The translations under genes and the position numbers were made by a program. From the NCBI RefSeq assembly GCF_025398175.1, contig NZ_CP099735.1, positions 434,001-498,000 of the forward strand: DNA of 64,000 bases. The letters run 5' to 3'. The notes below the pieces were generated by a model. It did no database searches and had not been told where the DNA came from. It saw only the letters and a list, made by a program, of their open reading frames with translations. Shown one piece after another: positions 1-8,584 of the stretch (positions within the stretch are counted from its first letter, which is position 1; the number at the start of each line of letters is the position of its first letter). This DNA is from Photobacterium sp. TY1-4. GTDB lineage: Bacteria; Pseudomonadota; Gammaproteobacteria; Enterobacterales; Vibrionaceae.

Positions 1-2
1 TC

Positions 3-398
3 ATCGAAGTCAATGATACCCGCATTGCCCTCAGTTCCATCGCCTCGAAAGCGCTGCAACGCTGGCTCGTTGCCGGCATGCTCACGGATGGATACCTGTT
101 CCGCAGGATCGACCGCCATAGCAATCTGGGCGAGCTGCCGATGGATCATTCCTCAATCTACCGGGTCTTCCGCCGGGCCAGTGATGAGTTGGGTTTATCC
201 TCTAGCGCTCTGTTTTCAGGTCAGTCTCCACGGGTAGGCGCAGCGCAGGATTTAGCCGACTCCGGTGCATCGATCTCGGATATTCAGGAGCAAGGACGTT
301 GGAAAAGTCCGGCGATGCCGGCGCAATATGTCGGGCAGACGGACCGCCATGATCAGGAAATTGCGAAATATGTAAAACCCAAGCCCTGGGAGAAATAA
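3..398 (+). CDS. Tyrosine recombinase/integrase, C-terminal part (5' end outside window)
   Basis: The frame is open from the left edge and ends at 398, giving about 131 residues of the catalytic C-terminus of a Cre-like tyrosine recombinase. The part from RVGAAQDL to GRWKSPAMPAQY matches the box II region, and the Tyr of AQY is the expected nucleophile. The first Arg of the active site would lie outside the window. The usual H-x-x-R motif reads Q-S-P-R, so the His is replaced by Gln, which suggests altered or decayed activity. Such enzymes integrate or resolve mobile DNA, and the neighbouring Fic/YhfG pair fits an accessory edge. Family call is firm; activity is uncertain. Confidence 0.75.
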   Translation: MEVNDTRIALSSIASKALQRWLVAGMLTDGYLFRRIDRHSNLGELPMDHSSIYRVFRRASDELGLSSSALFSGQSPRVGAAQDLADSGASISDIQEQGRWKSPAMPAQYVGQTDRHDQEIAKYVKPKPWEK

Positions 399-474
399 TG
401 TATTTGGGTGTGGTAAGAATGGTGTTGTTTGGAACAAAGTGAAAGTTATAGTGCATTAGGTTTGCAAGTAACAC

Positions 475-1110
475 CTATTGGGGGCAGTCGCTCCAATGCT
501 CTCCCGGACCATGGCGTAAATCAATTGGCACCGTGATCCGTTCAAAGAGTTTCTCAAGCGGCTTCAGTTCGCCGAAATAGCCCATTTGATTGGCATGGAC
601 CCACTCTTTGAGATTGATGCCTTCCCAGCACACCTCGTAACCGGCATTAATGGCCAGAATTTCAAAAAATATCCGCTGTACCCGACCGTTCCCTTCACGA
701 AACGGATGGATAATGTTGAGTTCACAGTAATAATGCGCAATGCGCTGAATGAAATGCGTAAAGGAGAGCCCGCAGAGATAATCTTCGACTGCCAGCTCCT
801 GGAATAAGCGCCCAGCTTCCCGTGTTATGTTCTGCATATGGCAAAACCGAGTTTGCCCTTTGGTGATGTCGACCTGGCGGATCTGACCGGCCCACGGGTA
901 GAGGTCCTGAAACAGGGTGCGATGGATTTTCTGCAAATACACCAGGTTGAACTGGCCAAACTCAGGTTCAAAATGTTCTGCCCTGACCCTGGTAAAATCC
1001 CGCTCGGCGCGTTCCAGCTCATCTTCATCCCGGATGGATAACAGATTTTTCAGGACCTGACTGTCGGGATAGCAGTCTGGATCCTGCGTAACCCCATATT
1101 TATCTCGCAT
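475..1110 (-). CDS. fic: Fic-family AMP transferase (toxin of the Fic/YhfG pair)
   Basis: This is a 211-residue Fic protein, close to the usual 200 residues of enterobacterial Fic. The catalytic motif HPFREGNGR starts at His135, and the flap region around residues 78-92 is present. Fic enzymes move AMP from ATP to a hydroxyl side chain of a target protein; bacterial class I members act as toxins when not bound by their antitoxin. The N-terminus has no inhibitory helix of its own, so inhibition should come in trans from the small gene just upstream, which overlaps this one by 11 bp and should be co-translated. Target unknown. Confidence 0.88.
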   Translation of the reverse strand: MRDKYGVTQDPDCYPDSQVLKNLLSIRDEDELERAERDFTRVRAEHFEPEFGQFNLVYLQKIHRTLFQDLYPWAGQIRQVDITKGQTRFCHMQNITREAGRLFQELAVEDYLCGLSFTHFIQRIAHYYCELNIIHPFREGNGRVQRIFFEILAINAGYEVCWEGINLKEWVHANQMGYFGELKPLEKLFERITVPIDLRHGPGEHWSDCPQ

Positions 1111-1273
1111 AGTACTCTTTCAGTTTGGCGATTCTGACTGGTTCAGACGTAAGGTCAGATTCAGCATCAACCTTGGTCGGCGCCACATCGAACCCTTCAA
1201 GTTGCAGACTTGCCCGATAGTTACGCGCGCGCAAAGCGATGAAACGTTCCCGTTTTTGCTTCTCTGACAGCAT
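1100..1273 (-). CDS. yhfG: YhfG-family Fic antitoxin
   Basis: A 57-residue protein like E. coli YhfG. The start at 1273 is chosen because AAGG lies six bases before that ATG; two ATGs further upstream lack this spacing. The class I Fic inhibition motif (S/T)xxxE(G/N) is visible as S22-L-Q-L-E26-G27. In this class the Glu of the antitoxin helix reaches into the Fic active site and blocks productive ATP binding. Overlap of 11 bp with fic supports a toxin-antitoxin operon. Motif seen directly; inhibition is inferred from the family. Confidence 0.82.
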   Translation of the reverse strand: MLSEKQKRERFIALRARNYRASLQLEGFDVAPTKVDAESDLTSEPVRIAKLKEYYAR

Positions 1274-1330
1274 ATTCATCCTTATCTGCATCTATAACCA
1301 GTATTACACTCACACTAAGAATCGCCACAC

Positions 1331-1355
1331 GCCGGAAGGCCTCTGACCTTCCGGC
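1331..1355 (-). terminator. Hairpin after ddl, possible terminator
   Basis: Perfect 9-bp stem GCCGGAAGG/CCTTCCGGC with a 7-base loop, six bases beyond the ddl stop. No clear U run follows on either strand, so it may be a weak terminator or a 3'-end protecting hairpin. Confidence 0.5.
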
Positions 1356-1361
1356 GACGGG

Positions 1362-2354
1362 TCACACGGCTGCTGACTTGATAGCTTGTTCCAGAAATAC
1401 ATGGAACTGATGGCCGTGATGCTTGAGCATCTGCGGGAACATCGAGATTGGCGTCATCCCTGGGAACGTGTTGATTTCGTTCAACAAGATTTCGTTATCT
1501 TCGCTCAGGAAGAAATCAATGCGTGACAGATCTTTCAGCTTCATCTGAACGAAAGCCTTCCGGGCATAGTCCCGGATTTGCGCCACTTGCTCGTCCGTCA
1601 GTCCGCCGGCTTCAACAGACGTCGTCGAATGGCTATCCGAGCTGTACTTCTCTTCGTAGGTATAAAACTTGTCATCCGGGCAGCTGACTTCACCAGGCTT
1701 GGTGATCACCAGCTCATTGCCATATTCGTAGGCGGCAACTTCGAGTTCGCGCGGTTTAATCGCTTTTTCGACCAGCACCTGGTCAGAAAACGTGAACGCC
1801 TGATTGATGGCCTCAGCCAGCTCAGCCGGCGTGGTCGCTTTATAGCACCCGACCGAAGAGCCCTGACAAGCAGCCTTCACAAACACCTTCCCCCATTGCA
1901 TCAGCGCCGCTTCGGCTTTGGCATGAGACTCAGCATTGTTTTCACTCAGGAAAATATACGGGGTATTTGGAATGTCTATCGCATCAAACCACAGCTTGGT
2001 GGTGATCTTGTTGAAACAGTTGGTGCTGGCCTGTGCGTCACAGCCGAAATACGGTAGTTTGGCAATCGTCAGGAAAGATTGCAGATCACCAGTTTCGCCC
2101 GGATAACCATGAATACAAGGGATCACATAGTTCACCTCAAGCTTTCCGGCTTCAGTTTGCAGTGTGCGATCAAGGTTGAGTTGGCACGGCTTGCCCTGAT
2201 GATCAAACCAACCGTCCAGCTTCATTTCGACGCGAGTATACGAAACGCCCTCAAGCATTTGTAACTGTTGCTCCAGGAAATTTGCTGAAATCAGAGAAAT
2301 TTCGTGCTCGGCACCTCCGCCGCCACACAGTAATAATACGTGGATTGAGCTCAT
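1362..2354 (-). CDS. ddl: D-alanine--D-alanine ligase
   Basis: Cytoplasmic ATP-grasp ligase that joins two D-Ala residues for peptidoglycan precursors. The N-terminal GGGGAEHEISL loop, the central ATP-grasp region with EVAAYEYG, and the C-terminal LSRIDFFL...NEINTFPGMTP metal-binding segment are all visible. From the ATG at 2354 the protein has 330 residues, normal for the family; AAGGG sits seven bases upstream of it. A longer frame to 2438 adds residues not typical of Ddl. It is transcribed alone on the minus strand, away from the mra/fts cell-wall cluster, as in many Vibrionaceae. Confidence 0.93.
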   Translation of the reverse strand: MSSIHVLLLCGGGGAEHEISLISANFLEQQLQMLEGVSYTRVEMKLDGWFDHQGKPCQLNLDRTLQTEAGKLEVNYVIPCIHGYPGETGDLQSFLTIAKLPYFGCDAQASTNCFNKITTKLWFDAIDIPNTPYIFLSENNAESHAKAEAALMQWGKVFVKAACQGSSVGCYKATTPAELAEAINQAFTFSDQVLVEKAIKPRELEVAAYEYGNELVITKPGEVSCPDDKFYTYEEKYSSDSHSTTSVEAGGLTDEQVAQIRDYARKAFVQMKLKDLSRIDFFLSEDNEILLNEINTFPGMTPISMFPQMLKHHGHQFHVFLEQAIKSAAV

Positions 2355-2652
2355 TATCATCCCTTGGTTTACATCACTGATAAACATTCGTTGATCAGTC
2401 GTCTTGATTCTTGCTAAGCGCGCTGACACACCCGGCACTAATTCGTAATTTCTTCGGCAATGTTAATCAAAAAAGTACTGAATGACAGCCAAGAATGCAG
2501 GTTATAACGAAAAATTTCGACAATTTGACATTTTACGGTTATTAAATCTGCAATGAAGTGTCCATGAACATTGCACCCGGGTTCACCGAATGCGTTGAGT
2601 GATTGACCTTCAGTTCTGCCGACGGGTGTCGTCAGCGGCCTCAAAAAGCAAA
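2355..2652. other. Intergenic stretch upstream of ddl
   Basis: About 300 bases between ddl and the terminator of the next gene. It must hold the ddl promoter. A 68-codon frame on the minus strand has no ribosome site, no family resemblance and an unlikely composition, so no gene is called. Confidence 0.5.
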
Positions 2653-2674
2653 AAAGAGAGCTTTCGCTCTCTTT
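2653..2674 (-). terminator. Rho-independent terminator of the SPOR lipoprotein gene
   Basis: A 9-bp stem (AAAGAGAGC/GCTCTCTTT) with TTTC loop, followed on the minus strand by TTTTTGCTTTTT. It begins ten bases past the stop of the gene that ends at 2685. Confidence 0.85.
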
Positions 2675-2684
2675 CTTATCGGAC

Positions 2685-3314
2685 TTAGTTGAGTTTTGTC
2701 ATCTTCGGCGTAGTCGATGATTTGATTTTAGCCAGGCTGCGAATAAACGGACCATAAGCCTTCACATCGTTCGGCAAACTACTCAGAGCTTGCTCGGCCT
2801 GTTGGCGCGTCTCAAAATGTCCGTACAACAGCGTGTACCAAGGCAGCCCCTGAACTTGTTTCTGGTTCATCCATACCGGTTGGTTCGACGGCAGTTTGTT
2901 CAGGTACGGCTGAAAGCCTTTGTTATGACTGAGTGCGAGCACCTGAATGGTGTAACCATCCGTTTTTTTCTGTGCGTACTGATACGTTGGTTTCTTCGCG
3001 ACGGCCGGTTGCGGCTCGGCTTTTGCGACAGGTTCAGCTTGCGCATTCATCGCCGGTTTCACCGCTTCAGGTTGACTCGGTGTCGGCGCTGACGTTGCAA
3101 CCAGCGTCGGAGAAACCGGCTGCTCGACAACAACTTTTTCTTCCAGTGCCACCGCCGCTTGTTGACGTTGTGCCTCAGATGCCAGCGAAATCGACTGCAG
3201 CTGTTCAGCCGTGTAAATCTCTTCAGAGGATGCACTGACAATTTCAAGGGTTTCACTGTCTGATGCACACCCGGCTAATGCCGCGACAACGGCAAACACA
3301 GCAACTTTTTTCAT
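2685..3314 (-). CDS. SPOR-domain lipoprotein
   Basis: A 209-residue predicted lipoprotein. The start at 3314 gives a short lipoprotein signal with lipobox L-A-G-C16; the longer frame to 3386 would bury it. A Pro/Ala/Glu-rich linker (about residues 55-115) leads to a C-terminal SPOR domain at about 121-197, opening YTIQVLALS and ending GPFIRS. SPOR domains bind peptidoglycan stripped of stem peptides at the division septum, so a septal envelope role is likely. Asp does not follow the Cys at +2 (it is Ala), so outer-membrane sorting is expected. A shorter paralogue lies at 28501-28899. Confidence 0.82.
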   Translation of the reverse strand: MKKVAVFAVVAALAGCASDSETLEIVSASSEEIYTAEQLQSISLASEAQRQQAAVALEEKVVVEQPVSPTLVATSAPTPSQPEAVKPAMNAQAEPVAKAEPQPAVAKKPTYQYAQKKTDGYTIQVLALSHNKGFQPYLNKLPSNQPVWMNQKQVQGLPWYTLLYGHFETRQQAEQALSSLPNDVKAYGPFIRSLAKIKSSTTPKMTKLN

Positions 3315-3603
3315 TCTAACTCTGCCAAATAGTAAATCTGACTTCATTCTGCCGTCGCTCCTCCACGCAATCAAGAACAAGTTCAAGTAAAATCAATCAC
3401 TATTCGCCATGTGTCACAGGATGTCCGGTATTCTGCCCGCTGAATACAGCCCTGCCCATGCCTCGAAAGCCTGTCCAAACAAGCAGCCCCGTGACTTGCA
3501 CCCGATTGCTATGGATTGGATCACAGCACTTACACTTTAGTCAGAAACTCCGAAAGCGATCCGTTAAACTCTTGAAAAGCGTTTAAATCTCGCAGGTGAT
3601 GCT

Positions 3604-6297
3604 ATGGAAGGACTGGACAAACTGCTCAAGCCGAAATCAGTCACGGTTATCGGCGCTTCGGATAATCCCAACCGGGCCGGGAACATTGTGATCCGCAACC
3701 TCCTAGCCGGCAGCTTTCATGGCCCCATCATGCCGGTCACCCCGAAATATGATGCGGTGGCCGGGGTGCTGGCTTACCCGACCATCGACAGCTTGCCCAG
3801 AATTCCGGATTTGGCCATTGTCTGCACCAACGCACACCGCAATGTCGAAATCATCCGTCAGCTCGGCGAAAAAGGCGTCAAAGTTGCCATCGTTTTAGCG
3901 GCCGGCATGAACACGGTCTTTCCGGGCCAGAGCGATACTGAAGAAGACCGGATGTTTGCCACAGCCCGGCAGTACGGGATGCGCCTGGTCGGCCCGAACA
4001 GTATGGGGTTGATCCTGCCCTGGCTGAACCTGAATGCTTCGTTTTCCCCGGTGGCGGCCAATCAGGGGAAGATTGCTTTCATTTCACAGTCTGCGGCGGT
4101 GTGTACCACCATCCTGGATTGGGCCAAAAACAAAAGCATCGGTTTTTCGACTTTTCTTTCCTTGGGTGATGCCTGCGATATCAATTTCGCTGAGTTGCTC
4201 GACTATCTCTGTCGGGACAGTAAAACCGAAGCCATTCTGCTCTATGTCGATTCGATTAAAGATGCGCGCCGCTTCATGTCTGCCGCCCGTGCCGCGGCTC
4301 GCAACCGGCGGATCCTGGTACTAAAAAGCGGCCGAACCCGGGCTGGCAGTGCGGCGGCCCATTTACATACCGGCGGCGAAATCGGATTAGACGGGGTGTA
4401 TGATGCCGCCATTCGACGCGCCGGGATGCTGCGGGTACATAATACCCACGAGCTCTTTGCTGCAGTTGAAACCCTGGCGCATTCAGTTCCGCTGCGGGGC
4501 GAACGACTGGCGATCCTGACCAACGGCGGCGGACCGGCCGTGATGGCGGTCGATGCCCTCGCTGAGCGCGGTGGAAAACTGGCGACCCTGAGCCAGGAAA
4601 CCATCGAAAAATTATCCGAAGTATTGCCGGCATGTTGGTCTCAGGCCAACCCCATCGATATCATTGGCGATGCCGATATCAGCCGCTATGAGAAAGCCAT
4701 TCGTATCCTGCTTGACAGTGATGACTTTGATGCCCTGCTGATCATGCATTCGCCTTCTGCGATCGCCCCCGGCAATGAAGCAGCCAAACGACTCACCCAC
4801 GTCCTGCAGTCTCATCCCCGGACCAAGCGGTTCAATATTCTCACGAACTGGGCTGGTGAGAACGAAGCGGTTCGGTCGCGGCGTATTTTCACCGAAGCCG
4901 GGTTTCCGGCCTACCGAACGCCGGAAAGCGCCGTCTCGGCCTTCATGCACTTGGTCGAATACCGACGCAACCAGAAACAACTGATGGAAACACCAGTGTC
5001 CTACGGGGAAACAGACGCGAACCCGCGCCATGTCCATGATGTGCTGAATCACCTGCTTGCCCAAGGCATTTCACACCTCGAAACCCACGAAGTCCGGCCG
5101 GTTCTGGAAAGTTACGGCTTTAGTACCCTACCGACCTGGATCGCGACCGATCCGGCTGAAGCAGCTCACATCGCCGAGCAGATCGGCTATCCGGTCGCGG
5201 TGAAGTTACGCTCTCCGGATATCCGCCACAAATCCGAGATCCACGGGGTGATGCTGCACCTGCGTACTGCAGCAGAAGTTGCCAACAGTGCGCAAGCCAT
5301 TCTGGATCGGGTGACGCTCAATTATCCCAACGCCCGCATCGACGGCCTGCTGGTGCAGCGAATGGCCAGCCGCTCCGGGGCGCAGGAGCTCCGCATCTCC
5401 GTTCACCACGACGCCGTCTTCGGCCCGGTGATCTTTATGGGAGAAGACGCCGGAGAATGGGACATTCACAAAGATGCCGCGGTGGCCCTGCCGCCACTGA
5501 ATATGGCGCTGGCGCGCTATATGGTGATCAATGCCATTAAGACCGGCAAAGTGAAGCAGCGCAGTTTTCCGGAGCGCCTCGATATCCCGGCCCTATGCCG
5601 GCTACTGGTTAAAATCTCTCAACTGGTGATCGACTGCCCGGAAATCGAGAGCTTCGACATCCACCCGCTACTGGCGGCCGGTGAAGAAATGACCGTGATT
5701 GATGCGTCTATGAGCATCAAGCCTTTCGATGGCGATAAACAAACCCGATTGGCAATTCGTCCGTACCCGAAAGAGCATGAGCAACACGTCGCATTAAAAG
5801 ACGGTACGGATATCCTGCTGCGGCCGATTTTGCCGGAAGACGAGCCGAAGCATAAGTCTTTCATCTCCAAAGTTTCGGTTGACGATCTCTATCGCCGGTT
5901 TTTCTCCGATGTCGGGGAATTTAACCACGAAGCACTGGCCAACCTGACCCAAATTGATTACGACCGCGAAATGGCATTTGTCGCCACCCGGCAAATCACT
6001 TTGTTGGATGGTCAGCAAGAAGAAGAGATCATCGGCGTAACCCGGGCCCTTTCGGATCCGGAAAATGAAGAAGCGGAATTTGCGATCCTGGTGCGATCAG
6101 ACTTAAAAGGTGTTGGTCTGGGGCGGATCTTAATGACCAAGATTATTGACTACTGTCGCCAGCGCGGTCTGGAGCGCCTGACCGGCATGACGATGCCTTC
6201 CAACCGAGGCATGATCATGCTGGCGCAAAAAGTCGGCTTTAGTATCGATATCCAAATGGAAGACGGCATTGTAGAAATGATGCTGCCGCTGAAATAA
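3604..6297 (+). CDS. patZ: PatZ-type bifunctional acyl-CoA synthetase-like/GNAT protein lysine acetyltransferase
   Basis: 897 residues, close to E. coli PatZ (886). Domains in order: CoA-binding Rossmann domain (about 1-130, VIGASDNPNRAGN), two succinyl-CoA-ligase-like domains (about 150-460, with the HTGGEIG loop around His255), ATP-grasp subdomain (about 500-710), and a C-terminal GNAT domain (about 735-897) with the acetyl-CoA loop VRSDLKGVGLGRIL. PatZ acetylates lysines of enzymes such as acetyl-CoA synthetase using acetyl-CoA; the synthetase-like part senses ligands but usually does not catalyse. Start ATG follows AGGTG by five bases. Monocistronic, with a convergent LysR gene downstream. 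Confidence 0.93.
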   Translation: MEGLDKLLKPKSVTVIGASDNPNRAGNIVIRNLLAGSFHGPIMPVTPKYDAVAGVLAYPTIDSLPRIPDLAIVCTNAHRNVEIIRQLGEKGVKVAIVLAAGMNTVFPGQSDTEEDRMFATARQYGMRLVGPNSMGLILPWLNLNASFSPVAANQGKIAFISQSAAVCTTILDWAKNKSIGFSTFLSLGDACDINFAELLDYLCRDSKTEAILLYVDSIKDARRFMSAARAAARNRRILVLKSGRTRAGSAAAHLHTGGEIGLDGVYDAAIRRAGMLRVHNTHELFAAVETLAHSVPLRGERLAILTNGGGPAVMAVDALAERGGKLATLSQETIEKLSEVLPACWSQANPIDIIGDADISRYEKAIRILLDSDDFDALLIMHSPSAIAPGNEAAKRLTHVLQSHPRTKRFNILTNWAGENEAVRSRRIFTEAGFPAYRTPESAVSAFMHLVEYRRNQKQLMETPVSYGETDANPRHVHDVLNHLLAQGISHLETHEVRPVLESYGFSTLPTWIATDPAEAAHIAEQIGYPVAVKLRSPDIRHKSEIHGVMLHLRTAAEVANSAQAILDRVTLNYPNARIDGLLVQRMASRSGAQELRISVHHDAVFGPVIFMGEDAGEWDIHKDAAVALPPLNMALARYMVINAIKTGKVKQRSFPERLDIPALCRLLVKISQLVIDCPEIESFDIHPLLAAGEEMTVIDASMSIKPFDGDKQTRLAIRPYPKEHEQHVALKDGTDILLRPILPEDEPKHKSFISKVSVDDLYRRFFSDVGEFNHEALANLTQIDYDREMAFVATRQITLLDGQQEEEIIGVTRALSDPENEEAEFAILVRSDLKGVGLGRILMTKIIDYCRQRGLERLTGMTMPSNRGMIMLAQKVGFSIDIQMEDGIVEMMLPLK

Positions 6298-6318
6298 TTC
6301 CCGGCCGGAACTGCGCGC

Positions 6319-6343
6319 CCGTTCAGCATTCATTGCTGAACGG
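6319..6343. terminator. Hairpin between convergent patZ and lysR genes
   Basis: Perfect 10-bp stem CCGTTCAGCA/TGCTGAACGG with a 5-base loop, 22 bases after patZ. No U run follows. It could end transcription from both sides or protect 3' ends. Confidence 0.55.
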
Positions 6344-6352
6344 ACGCAAACA

Positions 6353-6404
6353 GTCTTGAACCAATAAAAGAGACTTGAATGAAAGCTGTCTTGAACAAGT
6401 AAAA
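6353..6404. repeat. Degenerate 17-bp direct repeat
   Basis: Three imperfect units starting gtcttgaa/gacttgaa at 6353, about 6372 and 6388. The outer units agree at most of 17 positions (gtcttgaaccaataaaa and gtcttgaacaagtaaaa). They follow the hairpin at 6319-6343. Confidence 0.5.
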
Positions 6405-6423
6405 CAGCCCTGATCAACAAACC

Positions 6424-7332
6424 TTATCCGTTTGCCGGTTGATTCAGGCTGCCTTTCCACAAAGTTTCAATATGCTGGATACACCAGGTTTTGGCCTTCC
6501 CCATCCGGCTACGATTCCAGGCCAGCACAATGTCCATTTCAACCACGGGATTATTTCCAATCGCCACCAGCTCACCACGATTCATCGCCTCTTCAGCATA
6601 GCAAACCGACATGGTACCGATCCCTATCCCCGCTTTCAGGGCCACCAGCTTGTGATGCATAGAGCTCACCGTCAATAGCGGCTGATCATCGAGGATATTG
6701 TGGCTCAGCGGCGGCAGGTTCCGGGCCGTATCGGCGACGGCGATCCCGCGATATTGTTTTCTGACCGCCGGATCCAACGGATCTTCATGCTGATGAATGG
6801 GATGATCCGGATGCGCCACCCACACCAAGTCCAATTTGCCAATCGGCTGAATCTTCACTTCCGGTGGTGCCACGCTGGGTGCCGGAGCAATCAACAGATC
6901 CGCACGATCCTGGGCCAACGCTTCCCAGCCCCCCGCCAGGATTTCTTCCTGAAACCGCAGGCGGGTTTTACTTTTCTTGCCCAGCCCCTCAACCAGGGAC
7001 AACATGTGCTCTAGCCGAATCAGGCCATCATAAGCAATAGTAATATCCAGCTCCCAACCATGTGCCAGGGCGCTGGCGTCAGAGATCATTTCATCTGCTG
7101 CCGTCAGCAGCAGGCGCCCCCGCTCCAGAAGCAAGCGCCCGGCTTTGGTAAACGCCGCTTTATGGCCTGAACGATCAAAAATCACCAGGTCCAAATCCTG
7201 CTCCAGTTTCTGAACCTGGTAACTTAACGAAGACGGCGCACGCCCCAGCTCTTCTGAAGCCGCTGCAAAACTGCCGCGACGTTCAATCGCATCCAGTACC
7301 AACAGCGCCTCAAACGACAATAATTTATTCAC
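6424..7332 (-). CDS. LysR-family regulator, YhaJ-like
   Basis: 302 residues starting at a GTG with GGGAG five bases upstream. The N-terminal winged helix-turn-helix (about 6-65, ALLVLDAIERRGSFAAASEELGRAPSSLSYQVQKLE) is followed by a periplasmic-binding-like effector domain (about 90-290). Segments such as LEALxVxDAIxRRGSFAAA and KYRGIAVADTAR place it near E. coli YhaJ, which responds to aromatic compounds. No target gene is divergent and adjacent; the next gene upstream is on the same strand. Function is inferred from the family only. Confidence 0.85.
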   Translation of the reverse strand: MNKLLSFEALLVLDAIERRGSFAAASEELGRAPSSLSYQVQKLEQDLDLVIFDRSGHKAAFTKAGRLLLERGRLLLTAADEMISDASALAHGWELDITIAYDGLIRLEHMLSLVEGLGKKSKTRLRFQEEILAGGWEALAQDRADLLIAPAPSVAPPEVKIQPIGKLDLVWVAHPDHPIHQHEDPLDPAVRKQYRGIAVADTARNLPPLSHNILDDQPLLTVSSMHHKLVALKAGIGIGTMSVCYAEEAMNRGELVAIGNNPVVEMDIVLAWNRSRMGKAKTWCIQHIETLWKGSLNQPANG

Positions 7333-7381
7333 TTGTTCTCCCGGCTGACAAGCTCATGCAACGATGTCACTTTGTATCATA

Positions 7382-7397
7382 GAATAACGCGCTATTC
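7382..7397. promoter_or_regulatory. Near-palindrome upstream of the YhaJ-like gene
   Basis: GAATAACGCGCTATTC, 16 bp, is palindromic except for one symmetric pair. It lies 50 bases before the GTG start and could be the autoregulatory site of this LysR protein. Only symmetry and position support this. Confidence 0.35.
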
Positions 7398-7529
7398 CCA
7401 TGAAAAAACACCCTTTATCGTCAGCTTACACGCCGGGCACAGCCGCTGACGTCAGGCGTACCCTTTGCATATTGATGCAAAGTCAAAGGTCCCTCCCCCG
7501 AGATTTTTCTGACTACCCCTCAATTTCAT

Positions 7530-8252
7530 TCAATAATATGAATGATTTTGAGAAAGCGAACGACTTTGAGTAAGTACGGCAACAGTATCAGGAGCGGCAT
7601 CAGGAACGGTATGTTGACTGATGTTCACATCCCCCACGCCAATCTGGATCGCCACCGGGTGATCGCCCTGACCGGTATAGTTCAGGGTCTCTGATACCAG
7701 TTGACGCTTTAACTTCACCCGAGCGCTATCCAATCCCCGAACCTGGATCTCACCGACCGCGACATTCGCATCGATCTGGTTAAAACGGGCCGGATCCAAA
7801 GCAAGCCAGACCGCGCCGACGCCAATGTCTGCGGTAAAAGGCTGACTTATTGCACTGGCTTCAACATTACCCACACCCAGCCGAACGTTCAAAGCCAGCG
7901 ATTTCGGCACGGTTACGGTCCACTGCTGCGACACATCCTCTTCGTTAATCGTCAGGTACAGTGTCTGCCCAACCACCTGATGCTCCAGAACCAAGTCATC
8001 TAAATCAGCCCCGAACCAACTGGAAGGCTCCTCTTTGACGTTGACCTCATAAGTCACGTTGTCACTTTCAGCACTCCGAATGGTAATATTCCCGGTAGGC
8101 ACCTTGAGCTTCAATTGGGTAATTTCCGATTTGCCGTGATGGTCAAGCAGCGGCTGCGAACCGGAAAAATGGCGTTGCTCGGTTGCAGCAACCCATTGGG
8201 CAGAACATGACAATGTGACCAGCAATAGCCCAAGCGTTAGCCTTTTGTTCAT
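7530..8252 (-). CDS. Exported beta-repeat protein (DUF4097/toastrack-like)
   Basis: 240 residues with a clear Sec signal peptide (about 1-23, ending AATE). The mature part is rich in beta strands and repeats a short motif: VPTGNITI, LGVGNVEA, IGVGAVWL, VAVGEIQV and IGVGDVNI, spaced about 25-45 residues apart. This looks like the right-handed beta-helix of DUF4097/putative adhesin proteins. No anchor or enzyme motif is visible, so a periplasmic location is likely. RBS AAGGAAG is present. Function unknown; the gene stands alone on the minus strand. Confidence 0.6.
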   Translation of the reverse strand: MNKRLTLGLLLVTLSCSAQWVAATEQRHFSGSQPLLDHHGKSEITQLKLKVPTGNITIRSAESDNVTYEVNVKEEPSSWFGADLDDLVLEHQVVGQTLYLTINEEDVSQQWTVTVPKSLALNVRLGVGNVEASAISQPFTADIGVGAVWLALDPARFNQIDANVAVGEIQVRGLDSARVKLKRQLVSETLNYTGQGDHPVAIQIGVGDVNISQHTVPDAAPDTVAVLTQSRSLSQNHSYY

Positions 8253-8420
8253 AGCGTATCTTCCTTAATCCAGTGATTGAACCTTGATGCGCAGCTCATT
8301 GCACTTCACATGCCAACTTTTATATTCAATTAATTCAATGGGTTATAGATACGCCTTGTGTCAGCATCATGAATTACGGTCAACTTCACCAACCGATTGG
8401 TAAAATTCGCCGCTCCCGAC

Positions 8421-8468
8421 GCCGATGCCAGAAGCCTGATGCCAAATGCCAAATGCCAAAGCATCGGC
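8421..8468. repeat. Inverted repeat with 7-bp tandem units in its loop
   Basis: GCCGATGC at 8421-8428 and GCATCGGC at 8461-8468 form an 8-bp stem. The loop holds three copies of a 7-base unit (gccaaat) at 8441-8460. A second possible pairing, GCCAAAG (8455-8461) with CTTTGGC (8491-8497), competes with it. No coding frame of credible quality overlaps. Confidence 0.55.
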
Positions 8469-8507
8469 CTCTGAGCGCACACTCGCCTGGCTTTGGCCCC
8501 AATACGA

Positions 8508-8534
8508 CAAAGCCCCCGATGTTCGGGGGCTTTG
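8508..8534. terminator. Strong bidirectional terminator hairpin
   Basis: Perfect 12-bp stem CAAAGCCCCCGA/TCGGGGGCTTTG with a 3-base loop. It lies 50 bases downstream of the transporter gene that ends at 8585 on the minus strand and upstream of the exported protein gene. Confidence 0.8.
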
Positions 8535-8584
8535 ATATCAAGCTGTTCCTTTAGAAATAACTGTAAACTGTCTTGCTCATGCAC

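Noticed and set aside
2438..2644. 68-codon minus-strand frame upstream of ddl
   Set aside because: No ribosome site, no family, and it covers the likely promoter of ddl.
8330..8584. 84-codon minus-strand frame
   Set aside because: It runs through the terminator hairpin at 8508-8534 and the 7-bp repeats.
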